DNA from: Flagellimonas sp. 389
GTDB taxonomy: Bacteria; Bacteroidota; Bacteroidia; Flavobacteriales; Flavobacteriaceae
Length of the DNA stretch: 64,000 nucleotides
Assembly: GCF_018449435.1 (NCBI RefSeq)
Contig: NZ_JAHCMU010000002.1
Span: 1 to 64,000 of the forward strand
Direction of reading: 5' to 3'
The first letter of the stretch is position 1. The number at the start of each line of letters is the position of its first letter. The translations under genes and the position numbers were made by a program. The notes under the pieces were generated by a model that was given only the letters and a program-made list of their open reading frames with translations, had not been told where the DNA came from and did no database searches. Positions 54,416 to 63,508 of this stretch are shown here, piece after piece.

Positions 54416-55405
54416 ATGTACCCACTCATAAGAAACAGAAGATTACGCGCATCAGAATCCATAAGAAGATTGGTTCGCGAAACCATTGTGACCCCAGATG
54501 ACTTTTTAGTTCCTCTATTTGTAGTTGAAGGAAAAGGGATTAAAGAAGAAATTCCTTCCATGCCCAACTATTATCGCATGAGTCTGGACCACCTTGAGAA
54601 AGAGGTAAAAGAAATATGGCAAATGGGCCTTTGTTCGGTCCTATTGTTCGTAAAAGTCTCCGATAGCTTAAAGGATAATAAAGGAACAGAAGCTCTAAAT
54701 CCTGAAGGATTGATGCAACGCGCCATCAAAACCGTAAAAAATGCCTGTCCAGAAATGCTGGTAATGACCGATGTTGCCTTGGACCCTTTTTCATCTTATG
54801 GTCATGACGGTATCGTTGCGGAAGGGAAAATCTTAAATGATGAAACCTCTGAAGTTTTGGCAGAAATGAGTATTTCGCACGCAAGGGCAGGAGCCGATTT
54901 TGTTGCGCCAAGCGACATGATGGATGGTCGCATTCTAACCATTCGAGAAGCGTTGGAGGAAGAGGGTTTTCAAAATACTGGAATCATGAGCTACTCCGCC
55001 AAATATGCCAGCGCATTTTATGGCCCATTTAGAGATGCTCTCGATTCTGCCCCAGTTGATATCGCCAATGTGCCAAAAGATAAAAAAACCTATCAGATGG
55101 ATTATGCCAATCGGTTTGAAGCCATCCGAGAAACCCAAATGGATATTGACGAAGGCGCTGACATTGTCATGGTAAAACCAGGACTGGCCTATTTGGATAT
55201 TGTTCGCGAAATCAAAAACGAAGTGGAAGTGCCCGTAGCCGTATATCAAGTCTCCGGGGAATATGTTATGCTAAAAGCAGCTGCCGAAAAGGGCTGGTTA
55301 GACCATGATAGTGTAATGTTAGAACAATTGACCGCCATTAAAAGAGCTGGTGCTAACATTATCGCAAGCTATTTTGCGAAGGATTTTATAGGCATGATAG
55401 GCTAA
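54416..55405 (+). CDS. hemB: Porphobilinogen synthase (delta-aminolevulinate dehydratase)
   Basis: A 329-aa enzyme that condenses two 5-aminolevulinates into porphobilinogen. Schiff-base lysines are K196 (MSYSAKYASAFYGP) and K254 (VMVKPGLAYLD). The loop that holds three zinc-binding cysteines in many enzymes reads DVALDPFSSYGHDG here, with no cysteines, so the enzyme should be of the magnesium-type rather than zinc-dependent. Last hem gene of the cluster, separated from hemF by the four-helix-bundle gene and an 81-bp gap. Confidence 0.97.
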   Translation: MYPLIRNRRLRASESIRRLVRETIVTPDDFLVPLFVVEGKGIKEEIPSMPNYYRMSLDHLEKEVKEIWQMGLCSVLLFVKVSDSLKDNKGTEALNPEGLMQRAIKTVKNACPEMLVMTDVALDPFSSYGHDGIVAEGKILNDETSEVLAEMSISHARAGADFVAPSDMMDGRILTIREALEEEGFQNTGIMSYSAKYASAFYGPFRDALDSAPVDIANVPKDKKTYQMDYANRFEAIRETQMDIDEGADIVMVKPGLAYLDIVREIKNEVEVPVAVYQVSGEYVMLKAAAEKGWLDHDSVMLEQLTAIKRAGANIIASYFAKDFIGMIG

Positions 55406-55429
55406 ATTCTATTCTAAAAAAGACTTTTT

Positions 55430-56737
55430 ATGAAGAACCCAATTTTGGTGATTCTTTCTATTTTTTTGTTGATACAGCACAACAAAGCCCAGCAACTATC
55501 CGGGGATAGCATCATGTCCGAAAAAAGCTTTGATTCGGTATCCGTTACAATCAAAGTAGATTCAATAATGACCAACGGTATACAAAACCATGCTTTTCCC
55601 GGAGCTCAGGTGTTGGTTGCCAAAAACAATGAGGTGATTTTTCATAAAGCTTACGGTTACCATACGTATGATAGTATTCAAAAAGTAAGCCTGACCGATG
55701 TATACGATTTGGCCTCCGTGACCAAAATTACAGCACCTTTGCCAGCTATCATGAAATTGGTAGATGAGAAAAAACTGGATCTAGATCTCCCCTTTAGTAC
55801 CTATTGGAAACCTTGGCGCAATAGAAAAACTAAGAAGAATATTACCTTAAGGGAGATACTAAGTCACCAAGCAGGTTTAACACCTTATATTGTTTTTCTA
55901 AGCAAAGTGATCAAAAATGGGAAGCTGAAAAAGAAGTTTGTAAAAAACTCAACAAGCAAAAAATTCCAAAAACAAGCCTATACCAATATTTTCGTCAAAG
56001 ATCGCTTTCAACGAAAAATATATCGTATTATTAATCGTTCAAAAGTTTCTGATGATAAAATCTATAAATACTCAGGACTTACATTTCTTATTTTTCCTGA
56101 GCTTATTGCGAAATTGACCCAAACCGATTACGAAACCTATCTCCAAGAGCAATTCTATAAACCACTTGGTGCTCATACGTTAGGTTTTAATCCATCTAAA
56201 AAGGGTTTTCCAAATACTATTGTCCCTACAGAAAATGACACACTATTCCGAAAGGATTTGGTAAAAGGATGGGTACATGATGAAAATGCTTCACTTTTGG
56301 GAGGGGTCTCGGGCAATGCAGGATTGTTTGGTACTGCGGATGACTTGGTCAAAATGATGTTATTTTATCAAAATTATGGGCTTCATAATGGAAAACAGAT
56401 GATATCAAAAGAAACCATGAAGGAATTTGCCAGAATCCAATTTCCGCAAAATCAAAATAGACGTGGATTGGGTTTTGACAAACCCCTAATAGGGAATGAT
56501 ACGTTGTCTTTGAAAGATGCCTATCCCTCACCATTGGCAAGTCAATCAAGTTTTGGACACTCAGGATTTACGGGAACCTTTGTCTGGACGGATCCTGAAA
56601 ACCAATTGGTATTTATTTTTCTATCCAACAGGGTTTATCCAACTAGATCACATCGGAACCTATACGAATTAAACATTAGAACTGAACTGCAACATATTTT
56701 TTACAAAGCCTTCTTGGCAAATACCAATCATAATTAA
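55430..56737 (+). CDS. Exported serine hydrolase, beta-lactamase family
   Basis: A 435-aa protein with a signal peptide (ILVILSIFLLIQHNKAQQ). The class C beta-lactamase/DD-peptidase-like site is visible: S96-x-x-K99 (LASVTKITAP), KYSGLTFLIFPE as the Y-x-G/N motif, and the GHSGFTGT motif near the C-terminus. HSG in place of KTG is usual for esterase or unknown peptidase members. It lies 24 bp after hemB and may be read through from it, though the function is unrelated. Confidence 0.88.
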   Translation: MKNPILVILSIFLLIQHNKAQQLSGDSIMSEKSFDSVSVTIKVDSIMTNGIQNHAFPGAQVLVAKNNEVIFHKAYGYHTYDSIQKVSLTDVYDLASVTKITAPLPAIMKLVDEKKLDLDLPFSTYWKPWRNRKTKKNITLREILSHQAGLTPYIVFLSKVIKNGKLKKKFVKNSTSKKFQKQAYTNIFVKDRFQRKIYRIINRSKVSDDKIYKYSGLTFLIFPELIAKLTQTDYETYLQEQFYKPLGAHTLGFNPSKKGFPNTIVPTENDTLFRKDLVKGWVHDENASLLGGVSGNAGLFGTADDLVKMMLFYQNYGLHNGKQMISKETMKEFARIQFPQNQNRRGLGFDKPLIGNDTLSLKDAYPSPLASQSSFGHSGFTGTFVWTDPENQLVFIFLSNRVYPTRSHRNLYELNIRTELQHIFYKAFLANTNHN

Positions 56738-56774
56738 CAGGTATTCATTATCTTGTTCTTTCTAGCAATAACCA

Positions 56775-57896
56775 ATGGGACTTCTCTTATTCTACGCATT
56801 TATTTCAATTTTCTTTTCATTTCTCTGCTCTATTCTGGAAGCGGTACTGCTCAGCATTAGCCCTACGTTCATCAATTTAAAAAAACAAGAAGGGAAAGAA
56901 TATGCGGTGGAACTTGAGCAGCTAAAAAAAGACGTTGACAAACCTTTAATAGCCATTTTGACCTTAAATACGATTGCTCACACTGTAGGTGCAATTCTTG
57001 TGGGTGTACAGGCCAAAGTAGCTTACGTTGAGCTTTATGGCACCTCAACACATAGCATTTTTGGTATTGAATTTACCGAAGACCTTATGGTAGGTGTGGT
57101 ATCTACACTAATGACCATTCTAATTTTAGTGGCTTCTGAGATAATTCCAAAAACCATCGGTGCCACATACTGGAAACAACTTTCAAATTTTACAGCGAAG
57201 GCCTTGAACATTATGGTTTTCATCTTAAAATGGACCGGCTTGCTATGGCTATTGCAACTATTTACCAGATTAATCGGAAAAGCAGGGCACCACGGCAGTG
57301 TGCTGAGCAGGGAAGATTTTACGGCAATGACTGACATTGCCCACGAAGAAGGAGTTTTTCAAGAGTCAGAATCCAAAGTGATTAAAAATCTCTTAAAGTT
57401 TGATGAAATCTTGGCAAGAGATGTCATGACACCAAGGGCGGTAATGAAAATTGCTTCGGAAGAAACCACGATCCAAACTTTCTTTGAGGCAAACCGACCA
57501 CTTCGTTTTTCAAGGATTCCGCTTTACAAGGACCGAATGGATAATATAACGGGGTATTTTTTGAAAGATGAACTTATGGAAGCAATTATTGCTAAAAAAG
57601 GAGATGAAAACCTTGACATTTTAAAGCGAGAAATTCTGGTTACGAACAGGTCCAAACCAATTCCAGAACTGTTTGAAAAGTTCGTAGAAAAAAGAGAGCA
57701 TGTTTCCTTAGTGGTGGATGAATATGGTTCGGTAAGTGGAATTGTTACCATGGAAGACGTAATTGAAACGCTCTTAGGATTGGAGATAATGGATGAAAGC
57801 GATAATGTGGAAGACCTTCAAGTACTGGCAAGAAAGAACTGGGAGAGCAGAGCTAAGCGTTTAGGCATTATTGAAGATAAAAATGAGATAGAGTAA
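56775..57896 (+). CDS. CNNM/CorB-type hemolysin family transporter
   Basis: A 373-aa membrane protein. The DUF21/CNNM domain (about 1-190) has three to four helices (FYAFISIFFSFLCSILEAVLLS, IAILTLNTIAHTVGAILVG, ILILVASEIIPKTIGATYW). Two CBS domains (about 205-340; ARDVMTPRAVMKIASEE, LVVDEYGSVSGIVTMEDVIE) follow. A C-terminal CorC domain is absent or very short. CorB/CNNM proteins transport Mg2+ or regulate it via nucleotide binding to CBS. The stop overlaps the ogt start by 1 bp (TAATG). Confidence 0.9.
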   Translation: MGLLLFYAFISIFFSFLCSILEAVLLSISPTFINLKKQEGKEYAVELEQLKKDVDKPLIAILTLNTIAHTVGAILVGVQAKVAYVELYGTSTHSIFGIEFTEDLMVGVVSTLMTILILVASEIIPKTIGATYWKQLSNFTAKALNIMVFILKWTGLLWLLQLFTRLIGKAGHHGSVLSREDFTAMTDIAHEEGVFQESESKVIKNLLKFDEILARDVMTPRAVMKIASEETTIQTFFEANRPLRFSRIPLYKDRMDNITGYFLKDELMEAIIAKKGDENLDILKREILVTNRSKPIPELFEKFVEKREHVSLVVDEYGSVSGIVTMEDVIETLLGLEIMDESDNVEDLQVLARKNWESRAKRLGIIEDKNEIE

Positions 57897-58366
57897 TGGA
57901 AGTAGCTTATTTGCAAACACCTGTAGGTATGGCAGAGTTTCATGGCGATGAAAATGGGCTTGCATCCGTATCTGTTTTGAACGAACAAAAACCTATTGGT
58001 ATAATCCCAGAGGTTTTGGAAGACGTAGTATATCAATTTAAAGAATACTTTGAGGGAACCCGCAAACAGTTTGACCTTAAATTGAATCCTGACGGAACTG
58101 ATTTTCAAAAGAAAGTTTGGAAAGCATTACAACAAATTCCTTATGGGAAAACCGTTTCTTATTTAGATCTTTCCAAAACACTGGGCGATGTAAAAGCAAT
58201 TCGCGCAGTGGCTGCGGCCAATGGTAAAAACCCATTATGGATCGTAGTTCCCTGTCATCGCATCATTGGGAGCAATGGAGATTTAGTTGGCTATGCCGGT
58301 GGATTGCATAGAAAAAAGTGGCTTTTGGAACACGAGAGTCCCGTAAAGCAAACTTCGCTATTTTAA
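57896..58366 (+). CDS. ogt: Methylated-DNA-protein cysteine methyltransferase
   Basis: A 156-aa suicide repair protein that moves the alkyl group from O6-alkylguanine to its own cysteine C120 (IVVPCHRIIG). KVWKALQQIPYGKTVSYLDL is the helix-turn-helix minor-groove binder. The N-terminal domain is short, as in Ogt-type rather than Ada proteins. Overlaps the CNNM gene by one base (TAATG). Confidence 0.95.
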   Translation: MEVAYLQTPVGMAEFHGDENGLASVSVLNEQKPIGIIPEVLEDVVYQFKEYFEGTRKQFDLKLNPDGTDFQKKVWKALQQIPYGKTVSYLDLSKTLGDVKAIRAVAAANGKNPLWIVVPCHRIIGSNGDLVGYAGGLHRKKWLLEHESPVKQTSLF

Positions 58367-58376
58367 GAGTTCTTTT

Positions 58377-59186
58377 CTAATCTCCACACGTAATCTCGCT
58401 CAAAGCATTTGCACTATCAGTCGCATCATTTTTTGAAAATGAATCATTGAAAAGCACAAATTTATCAATAGCATGGCCAGAAGATCGTGCCGAAATTTCC
58501 ATGGTATACGTACCGGGAGTATCAAACTTCACAAAAATATCATGTGCATCATTGTCCGATGTACGTGCTTGCCACTTAAAGCCTATATCATTACCACTTC
58601 TATAAATTTTAAACCATCCGTCTTTACTTGAACCTTCGGGAGTGGGCGACTTATCTCTACCCGCCGGGTATACGATGCTGCCATCTCCTTTTTCACCAAA
58701 AAAATCATCGGCATCATCAAAACGCAACCAGGTATCATTATGTTCTGTGCCGTTATCGCCTGTTTTGACGGAAGACCTCCAAATAAACTGATACGTTCCC
58801 GTATTAGTGATATTGATCTTAAAAGTGGTAAGCCCGTTCCCAGGATTTCCCAAGGATTGGTTGCCTGTCCAAACCATATAGCCTTCACCGGTATGATCTG
58901 CATCCGTGCTTTGTAGTTCCCAATCTCCAGAAAACTCGGCATTTTCAAATTCAACATTTACCAAACCGTCCTTTTCATTGAAGATAAAGCTGCTCGGGTC
59001 TGAGCATTCGCTAGCTGTATCTGGCGGGGTTTTGGGTTCTTCAGAACCTTCTTCGGGTATTTCGCTTTCCGTCTCAACACCATCTTCATCGGATGAATCT
59101 GAACACGAAACGCTCCATGCCAATATGAAAGCCATGGATACATATTTTAAAGTTCTAATGGAAAAATCAATGTTTGGGGTTTTCAT
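58377..59186 (-). CDS. Unrecognised lipoprotein with carbohydrate-binding-like domain
   Basis: A 269-aa lipoprotein (lipobox AWSVSC, cysteine at about residue 28), followed by a linker rich in E, S and P (DEDGVETESEIPEEGSEEPK). The C-terminal about 190 residues look like a beta-sandwich: TGEGYMVWTGNQSLGNPGNG, TGTYQFIWRSSVKTG, FKWQARTSDNDAHDIFVKFD and TYTMEISARSSGHAIDKFVLF, a pattern reminiscent of CBM-type modules. I see no catalytic motif. Single gene, convergent with ogt. Confidence 0.75.
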   Translation of the reverse strand: MKTPNIDFSIRTLKYVSMAFILAWSVSCSDSSDEDGVETESEIPEEGSEEPKTPPDTASECSDPSSFIFNEKDGLVNVEFENAEFSGDWELQSTDADHTGEGYMVWTGNQSLGNPGNGLTTFKINITNTGTYQFIWRSSVKTGDNGTEHNDTWLRFDDADDFFGEKGDGSIVYPAGRDKSPTPEGSSKDGWFKIYRSGNDIGFKWQARTSDNDAHDIFVKFDTPGTYTMEISARSSGHAIDKFVLFNDSFSKNDATDSANALSEITCGD

Positions 59187-59320
59187 CGCAAGTAATTTGG
59201 GTTATGCTGCAATAAGTAGTTTATCACTTTAATAACGGTGTAATCCATATATTCTTTTACCTGTTATCGATTAATCCTAAAATATTTATCTTTCCTATAG
59301 ATTTTACTTACTTAGAAACC

Positions 59321-60034
59321 ATGCTTTACAAACTTAACCTAGAACATATCCTCTTTTTGGATATAGAAACTGTACCCCAAAAACCAAGCTTCTCAGATTT
59401 AGATGAAGATTTTCAAATACTTTGGGAGCAGAAGTCCCAATATCAAAGAAAGGACGAAATAAGCGCCGAGGACTTTTATGAACGTGCAGGAATATGGGCA
59501 GAATTTGGAAAGATAGTCTGTATTTCCGTGGGGTATTTTGTGTTGAAAGGAGAAACACGAAATTTTAGGGTGACTTCTTTTTATGGAGAAGAGGTTGAAT
59601 TACTAAAACAATTTAAGCAATTGCTCCAAGACCATTTTAATCAGGCCAGACATTTGCTTTGTGCCCATAATGGTAAGGAATTCGATTTTCCGTACATCGC
59701 CCGCCGTATGGTAATCAATGGTATGAATCTTCCCTATAAGCTTGATTTATTCGGAAAAAAGCCTTGGGACGTACCGCATTTGGATACAATGGAACTCTGG
59801 AAGTTTGGAGATTACAAGCATTATACTTCCTTAAAGCTCTTAGCTCATGTATTGGGTATTCCATCGCCAAAAGAAGACATGGACGGGAGTATGGTAAAAG
59901 ATGTTTTTTATAAAGAAAACGATTTGGACCGAATTGTTTCGTATTGCGAATTGGATGTAATCACCACGGCACAGGTCTTCCTTAAACTGCGTAACGAAAC
60001 ATTATTGGAACAAGAAGAAATTAAAAAAATATAA
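59321..60034 (+). CDS. PolB-type predicted 3'-5' exonuclease
   Basis: A 237-aa DEDDy-like exonuclease of the family related to the exonuclease domain of DNA polymerase B. Visible metal ligands are LFLDIETVPQ (D and E), CAHNGKEFDFPYIARR (D) and IVSYCELDVITTAQVF (D). Its substrate is probably single-stranded DNA; the physiological role is unknown. Single gene. Confidence 0.88.
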   Translation: MLYKLNLEHILFLDIETVPQKPSFSDLDEDFQILWEQKSQYQRKDEISAEDFYERAGIWAEFGKIVCISVGYFVLKGETRNFRVTSFYGEEVELLKQFKQLLQDHFNQARHLLCAHNGKEFDFPYIARRMVINGMNLPYKLDLFGKKPWDVPHLDTMELWKFGDYKHYTSLKLLAHVLGIPSPKEDMDGSMVKDVFYKENDLDRIVSYCELDVITTAQVFLKLRNETLLEQEEIKKI

Positions 60035-60130
60035 CTGTCAACTGGAGCACTGTTTTTTCTACAAGTTTCAACGTTCCAAACTCGGTTGAAGCTATTGAGT
60101 TGGTTTTGAAAAAGTACATACGGGAACTAT

Positions 60131-62329
60131 TTAGTTTTTATAAAATTTAGAACTTTTCATTCCTGAGTGATCCTCCACTACCAAAACGTATAGTCCAGAT
60201 GCCAAATCTGAAACATTGATACGCTCGTCAATGGTACTGCCCTTTTTTACAATATTGCCAGAAGTGGTAACAATGGAATACATGGCATCTTCCGATAGTT
60301 TGGCATCTAAAGCTATCCATTCCGTTGCAGGGTTTGGAAAGACCTTTACCGTTAATTCTTCATTAAACCCTAAAGGTTCATAAATCAAAAGTTCTGTTTC
60401 CGTACCATTGAATTCAAACTTGACTTCATCAGAAAAATCGGAAACCATATTTTCGGTACAAATAGATCGAATTCTTGCTGTGTATATAGTTCCAACTTGT
60501 AAATTGGTAAGTTCATAATTGTTCTTCCATAGCAACTCATTTTTCCAATTCTCCTCGGTAGAGGCTTTGTACTGAACTTCAAAAAGTGTTTCCTCTGCGT
60601 CTGACCAAGCGATGTTTAAAGCATTATCTGATGACGAAAGCAAGGTTACTTCAGATGGCACATCAATAGTACATTTAGAAACTTGGACGCCAGAAACGAT
60701 AAGCGAAAAATCCTGTAATCCATTTTTTAATCCACCTTTATGGGTAATCGTAATCGTATAGTCGCCTTTTGCATTCGCAACCTCTACCCGTTCAAAGGGA
60801 TCCACCAAATTATCACCTTTTATGGCAGAATCATTTGCTTTTGCAGGATTCAATTTCCAGGGAAAATAAGTTGAGCCATTTTTTGTAATCCTAATGTCTA
60901 GGTCGTTCGTTAACGCAGCTGTCCTGTTATTCAAGTCCCCTCTATTGATGTATTCACCTTCCGGATCGGTCCAAGAAATAGAAGCCATTAATGTTTCTGT
61001 TCCATTGGCAGAGACCGTTAAAGAAAATGTGTCGGCTTCAGTAAGGCTTTCCTCTTCTATAAGGGTATTGAAACCTTTGTTCTGCAAAGTTACAGCAGCG
61101 GATTTTACATTTATTACACCCCATCCCATTTTATAATCTGGACCTTTTGCATCTACATCATCTGCTGTGTGCAATGCCAATCCTTTGAGCGTAGCCGCTT
61201 TCATATAAGTACCGAACAACTCTTCGTGATACTGCTGTAATAACAAAAGGGAGCCAGTTACACCAGGTGCCGCCATAGAAGTTCCAATAGAAGTATCGTA
61301 ACTTGAATTAGTCGTTGAACTTGTGGAAAATATAGAAGATCCATCACCCGCCAAATCTGGTTTTATTCTACCATCATCAACTGGACCAAGGCTACTGTAG
61401 GCGGCAACACTAGCTTCTTTTAACGTTCCATTATTTCCAATTTTTGTATTGGCTCCTGCAATGGTAAGTCCATTTTTAGAGGTCCCAAACCCAAGTAACA
61501 AATCGAACCCATCTGCGGTTTTTCCAAAACTTGGCGATTCGTTATCATATGATCTTTGTGCGTTACCAGCAGCATTTATCATTAAATAGTAAGGGGCATT
61601 GTACATGATCTTGTCCCAGTCCTGAGACACTTTAATGTATGAACCAAAATACCAGTCGGGCACTCTATCGGACTTTATTCCATAGGAATGGTTGCTCAAC
61701 AACAATCCATTGGCCGCAGCTTCGGCTACTTCTATTTTGTCCTTTGTCCAATCGTGTGTTAAGGCTTCTGCCCCATAGGCAACTCCCTTTGCATTTGGGC
61801 GTACGCCTGCGGATATGAGGTTTCCCGTAACCAAAGTAGCATGTAAGCTTACTTCGTTGGTATTGTCCGAATTCTTTGCACGGCTATCAAATTCTTGATG
61901 TGTAGTCAAAGCAACTCCCGCGTCCCATACACCTACCTGAAGACCGCTACCATTTAGACCCAAGTTTAGGAGTCCATCCTCGTAAAGGGCATTCGCCCTG
62001 GATACTTGATGCGAAAAATCATTTAATGTGGTATAAAAAAGTGGAGTGCCATCCGTTCCAATATCTTGTAATGCTATGACTGTACCATCTTGTAACTTCT
62101 CAGATTTCTTCCAACCTTTTGTTTTCAGTATTTGATCTATTCTGAATTGTTTGGATTGGTGCTCCACTTCCATTTTAGATACAAAAGAAGAAATGTTATG
62201 GTGATCATAACTGGATTTGATGGATTCTATACTGGTTTTTGACTGTCCAGATACAGTTAAAAAACTTAATAATGAAATGATTACGTATAAGTAGTTTCCA
62301 GTTGCACAAGTAAGTTTCTTGTAGTACAT
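60131..62329 (-). CDS. Secreted S8 subtilase with FnIII and T9SS C-terminal domain
   Basis: A 732-aa secreted protease. A signal peptide (YLYVIISLLSFLTVSG) is followed by a propeptide-like region and the S8 domain with the catalytic triad: D in LQVGVWDAG, H in VSLHATLVTG and S in GTSMAAPGV. A fibronectin type III-like domain (about 560-650; LNIAWSDAEETLFEVQYKAS) precedes a C-terminal type A T9SS sorting domain (about 660-732; VFPNPATEWIALDAK, ASGLYVLVVEDHSG). The protein should be exported by the type IX system. Monocistronic. Confidence 0.93.
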   Translation of the reverse strand: MYYKKLTCATGNYLYVIISLLSFLTVSGQSKTSIESIKSSYDHHNISSFVSKMEVEHQSKQFRIDQILKTKGWKKSEKLQDGTVIALQDIGTDGTPLFYTTLNDFSHQVSRANALYEDGLLNLGLNGSGLQVGVWDAGVALTTHQEFDSRAKNSDNTNEVSLHATLVTGNLISAGVRPNAKGVAYGAEALTHDWTKDKIEVAEAAANGLLLSNHSYGIKSDRVPDWYFGSYIKVSQDWDKIMYNAPYYLMINAAGNAQRSYDNESPSFGKTADGFDLLLGFGTSKNGLTIAGANTKIGNNGTLKEASVAAYSSLGPVDDGRIKPDLAGDGSSIFSTSSTTNSSYDTSIGTSMAAPGVTGSLLLLQQYHEELFGTYMKAATLKGLALHTADDVDAKGPDYKMGWGVINVKSAAVTLQNKGFNTLIEEESLTEADTFSLTVSANGTETLMASISWTDPEGEYINRGDLNNRTAALTNDLDIRITKNGSTYFPWKLNPAKANDSAIKGDNLVDPFERVEVANAKGDYTITITHKGGLKNGLQDFSLIVSGVQVSKCTIDVPSEVTLLSSSDNALNIAWSDAEETLFEVQYKASTEENWKNELLWKNNYELTNLQVGTIYTARIRSICTENMVSDFSDEVKFEFNGTETELLIYEPLGFNEELTVKVFPNPATEWIALDAKLSEDAMYSIVTTSGNIVKKGSTIDERINVSDLASGLYVLVVEDHSGMKSSKFYKN

Positions 62330-62487
62330 GCTTAAACAGATTAGGTAAGATTTGGACTACAAATCTATTTATCAATTCATGATAAATCGATAAAAACACC
62401 TGTTATTTCGATGAAATACTACGAATTTAGAAGTGACCTGTTGTGTAAGTGCATTTTTATGTTGCGAAAAAAATTCTTTCTATTGGA

Positions 62488-63444
62488 TTAGTTATTTTCT
62501 TTCAACAGAATATAAACAGGAAAGTGATCACTGTAACCTCCAAGATACTTTTTCCCCGCAAATGTTCGGAATGGATTTCCCTTATATTTTTCTTTTCGCT
62601 CCTTGAGAAAATCTGGAGCAAATACACTGGCCTTTTTAAAGGTATGGGTTCCCTTTTCATAGTTTAAAAAACTGTGTGAAATCAAAATTTGATCAAAAAG
62701 ACTCCATTTTCCCTTATAATTTGCACTTCCTGTAGAAGGTGAGAGCAGCTTTTGCATTGGGTTTATAAACATGCCCGTCTCCATAAGTGTTTTAATACTT
62801 TTGGAATTGGGGTTGTCGTTAAAATCGCCCATTATGATATAATTGGAAACCGTTGTATTAAGACTTTCTATTTTTTGTAGAATCGTGTGGGCGGCTTTTA
62901 TTCTTTTATAACTTGTTGCAGTGGCACCATCCCTGCGCGATGGCCAATGATTTACAAAAATATACACCTCTTCTTGGTGCAACATACCGCGTACATATAG
63001 AATGTCGCGGGTAAAATCACGCTCCCCGTTTGAGTTATCCACAATTAAGGGAATCGTATCGGATTCCAAAACAGTAAAGTGTTCTTTATTATAAAGTAAA
63101 GCGGTATCTATGCCCCTTTCATCCGGTGAGTCAAAATGTACAAATGCATAGTCCTTGTCCTTTAGTGCTTTTTCTTGCAGAAGTGTATTGATGACGTTTT
63201 CATTTTCTACTTCGGCCAATCCTATTAAAACTGGCGATGTCCCACTATCTTCCTCTCCTATCTTCGCTATGGTCTTCGCAAGCTTTTTTGCTTTTCTAAA
63301 AAATTTATCTTCATTCCACGTTCGCATTCCATTTGGTGTAAAATCATCATCAAGCGTATGGGGGTCATCTACTAGGTCAAAAAAGTTTTCAAGATTGTAA
63401 AATGCTATGGTTGAATTGTTATTCCTATTTTCCTGTGTACTCAT
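62488..63444 (-). CDS. Endonuclease/exonuclease/phosphatase family protein
   Basis: A 318-aa EEP-superfamily hydrolase. The metal and catalytic residues are N in FYNLENFFD, E in GLAEVENEN, D and N in NYIIMGDFNDNP, and D/H in YSDHFPVYIL. No signal peptide is seen, so it is probably cytoplasmic; substrates in the superfamily are DNA, phosphoinositides or phosphoesters. Single gene. Confidence 0.9.
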   Translation of the reverse strand: MSTQENRNNNSTIAFYNLENFFDLVDDPHTLDDDFTPNGMRTWNEDKFFRKAKKLAKTIAKIGEEDSGTSPVLIGLAEVENENVINTLLQEKALKDKDYAFVHFDSPDERGIDTALLYNKEHFTVLESDTIPLIVDNSNGERDFTRDILYVRGMLHQEEVYIFVNHWPSRRDGATATSYKRIKAAHTILQKIESLNTTVSNYIIMGDFNDNPNSKSIKTLMETGMFINPMQKLLSPSTGSANYKGKWSLFDQILISHSFLNYEKGTHTFKKASVFAPDFLKERKEKYKGNPFRTFAGKKYLGGYSDHFPVYILLKENN

Positions 63445-63508
63445 TTTAATGCAATATATATTTCCTATGCTCTTATGTCTTCAAGATAAAGACTAAGGTT
63501 CCATCAGT

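Noticed and set aside
56775-57896. Truncated CNNM gene lacking a CorC domain
   Set aside because: Flavobacterial CNNM proteins without the C-terminal CorC domain are common, and the gene has an intact start, end and overlap with ogt.
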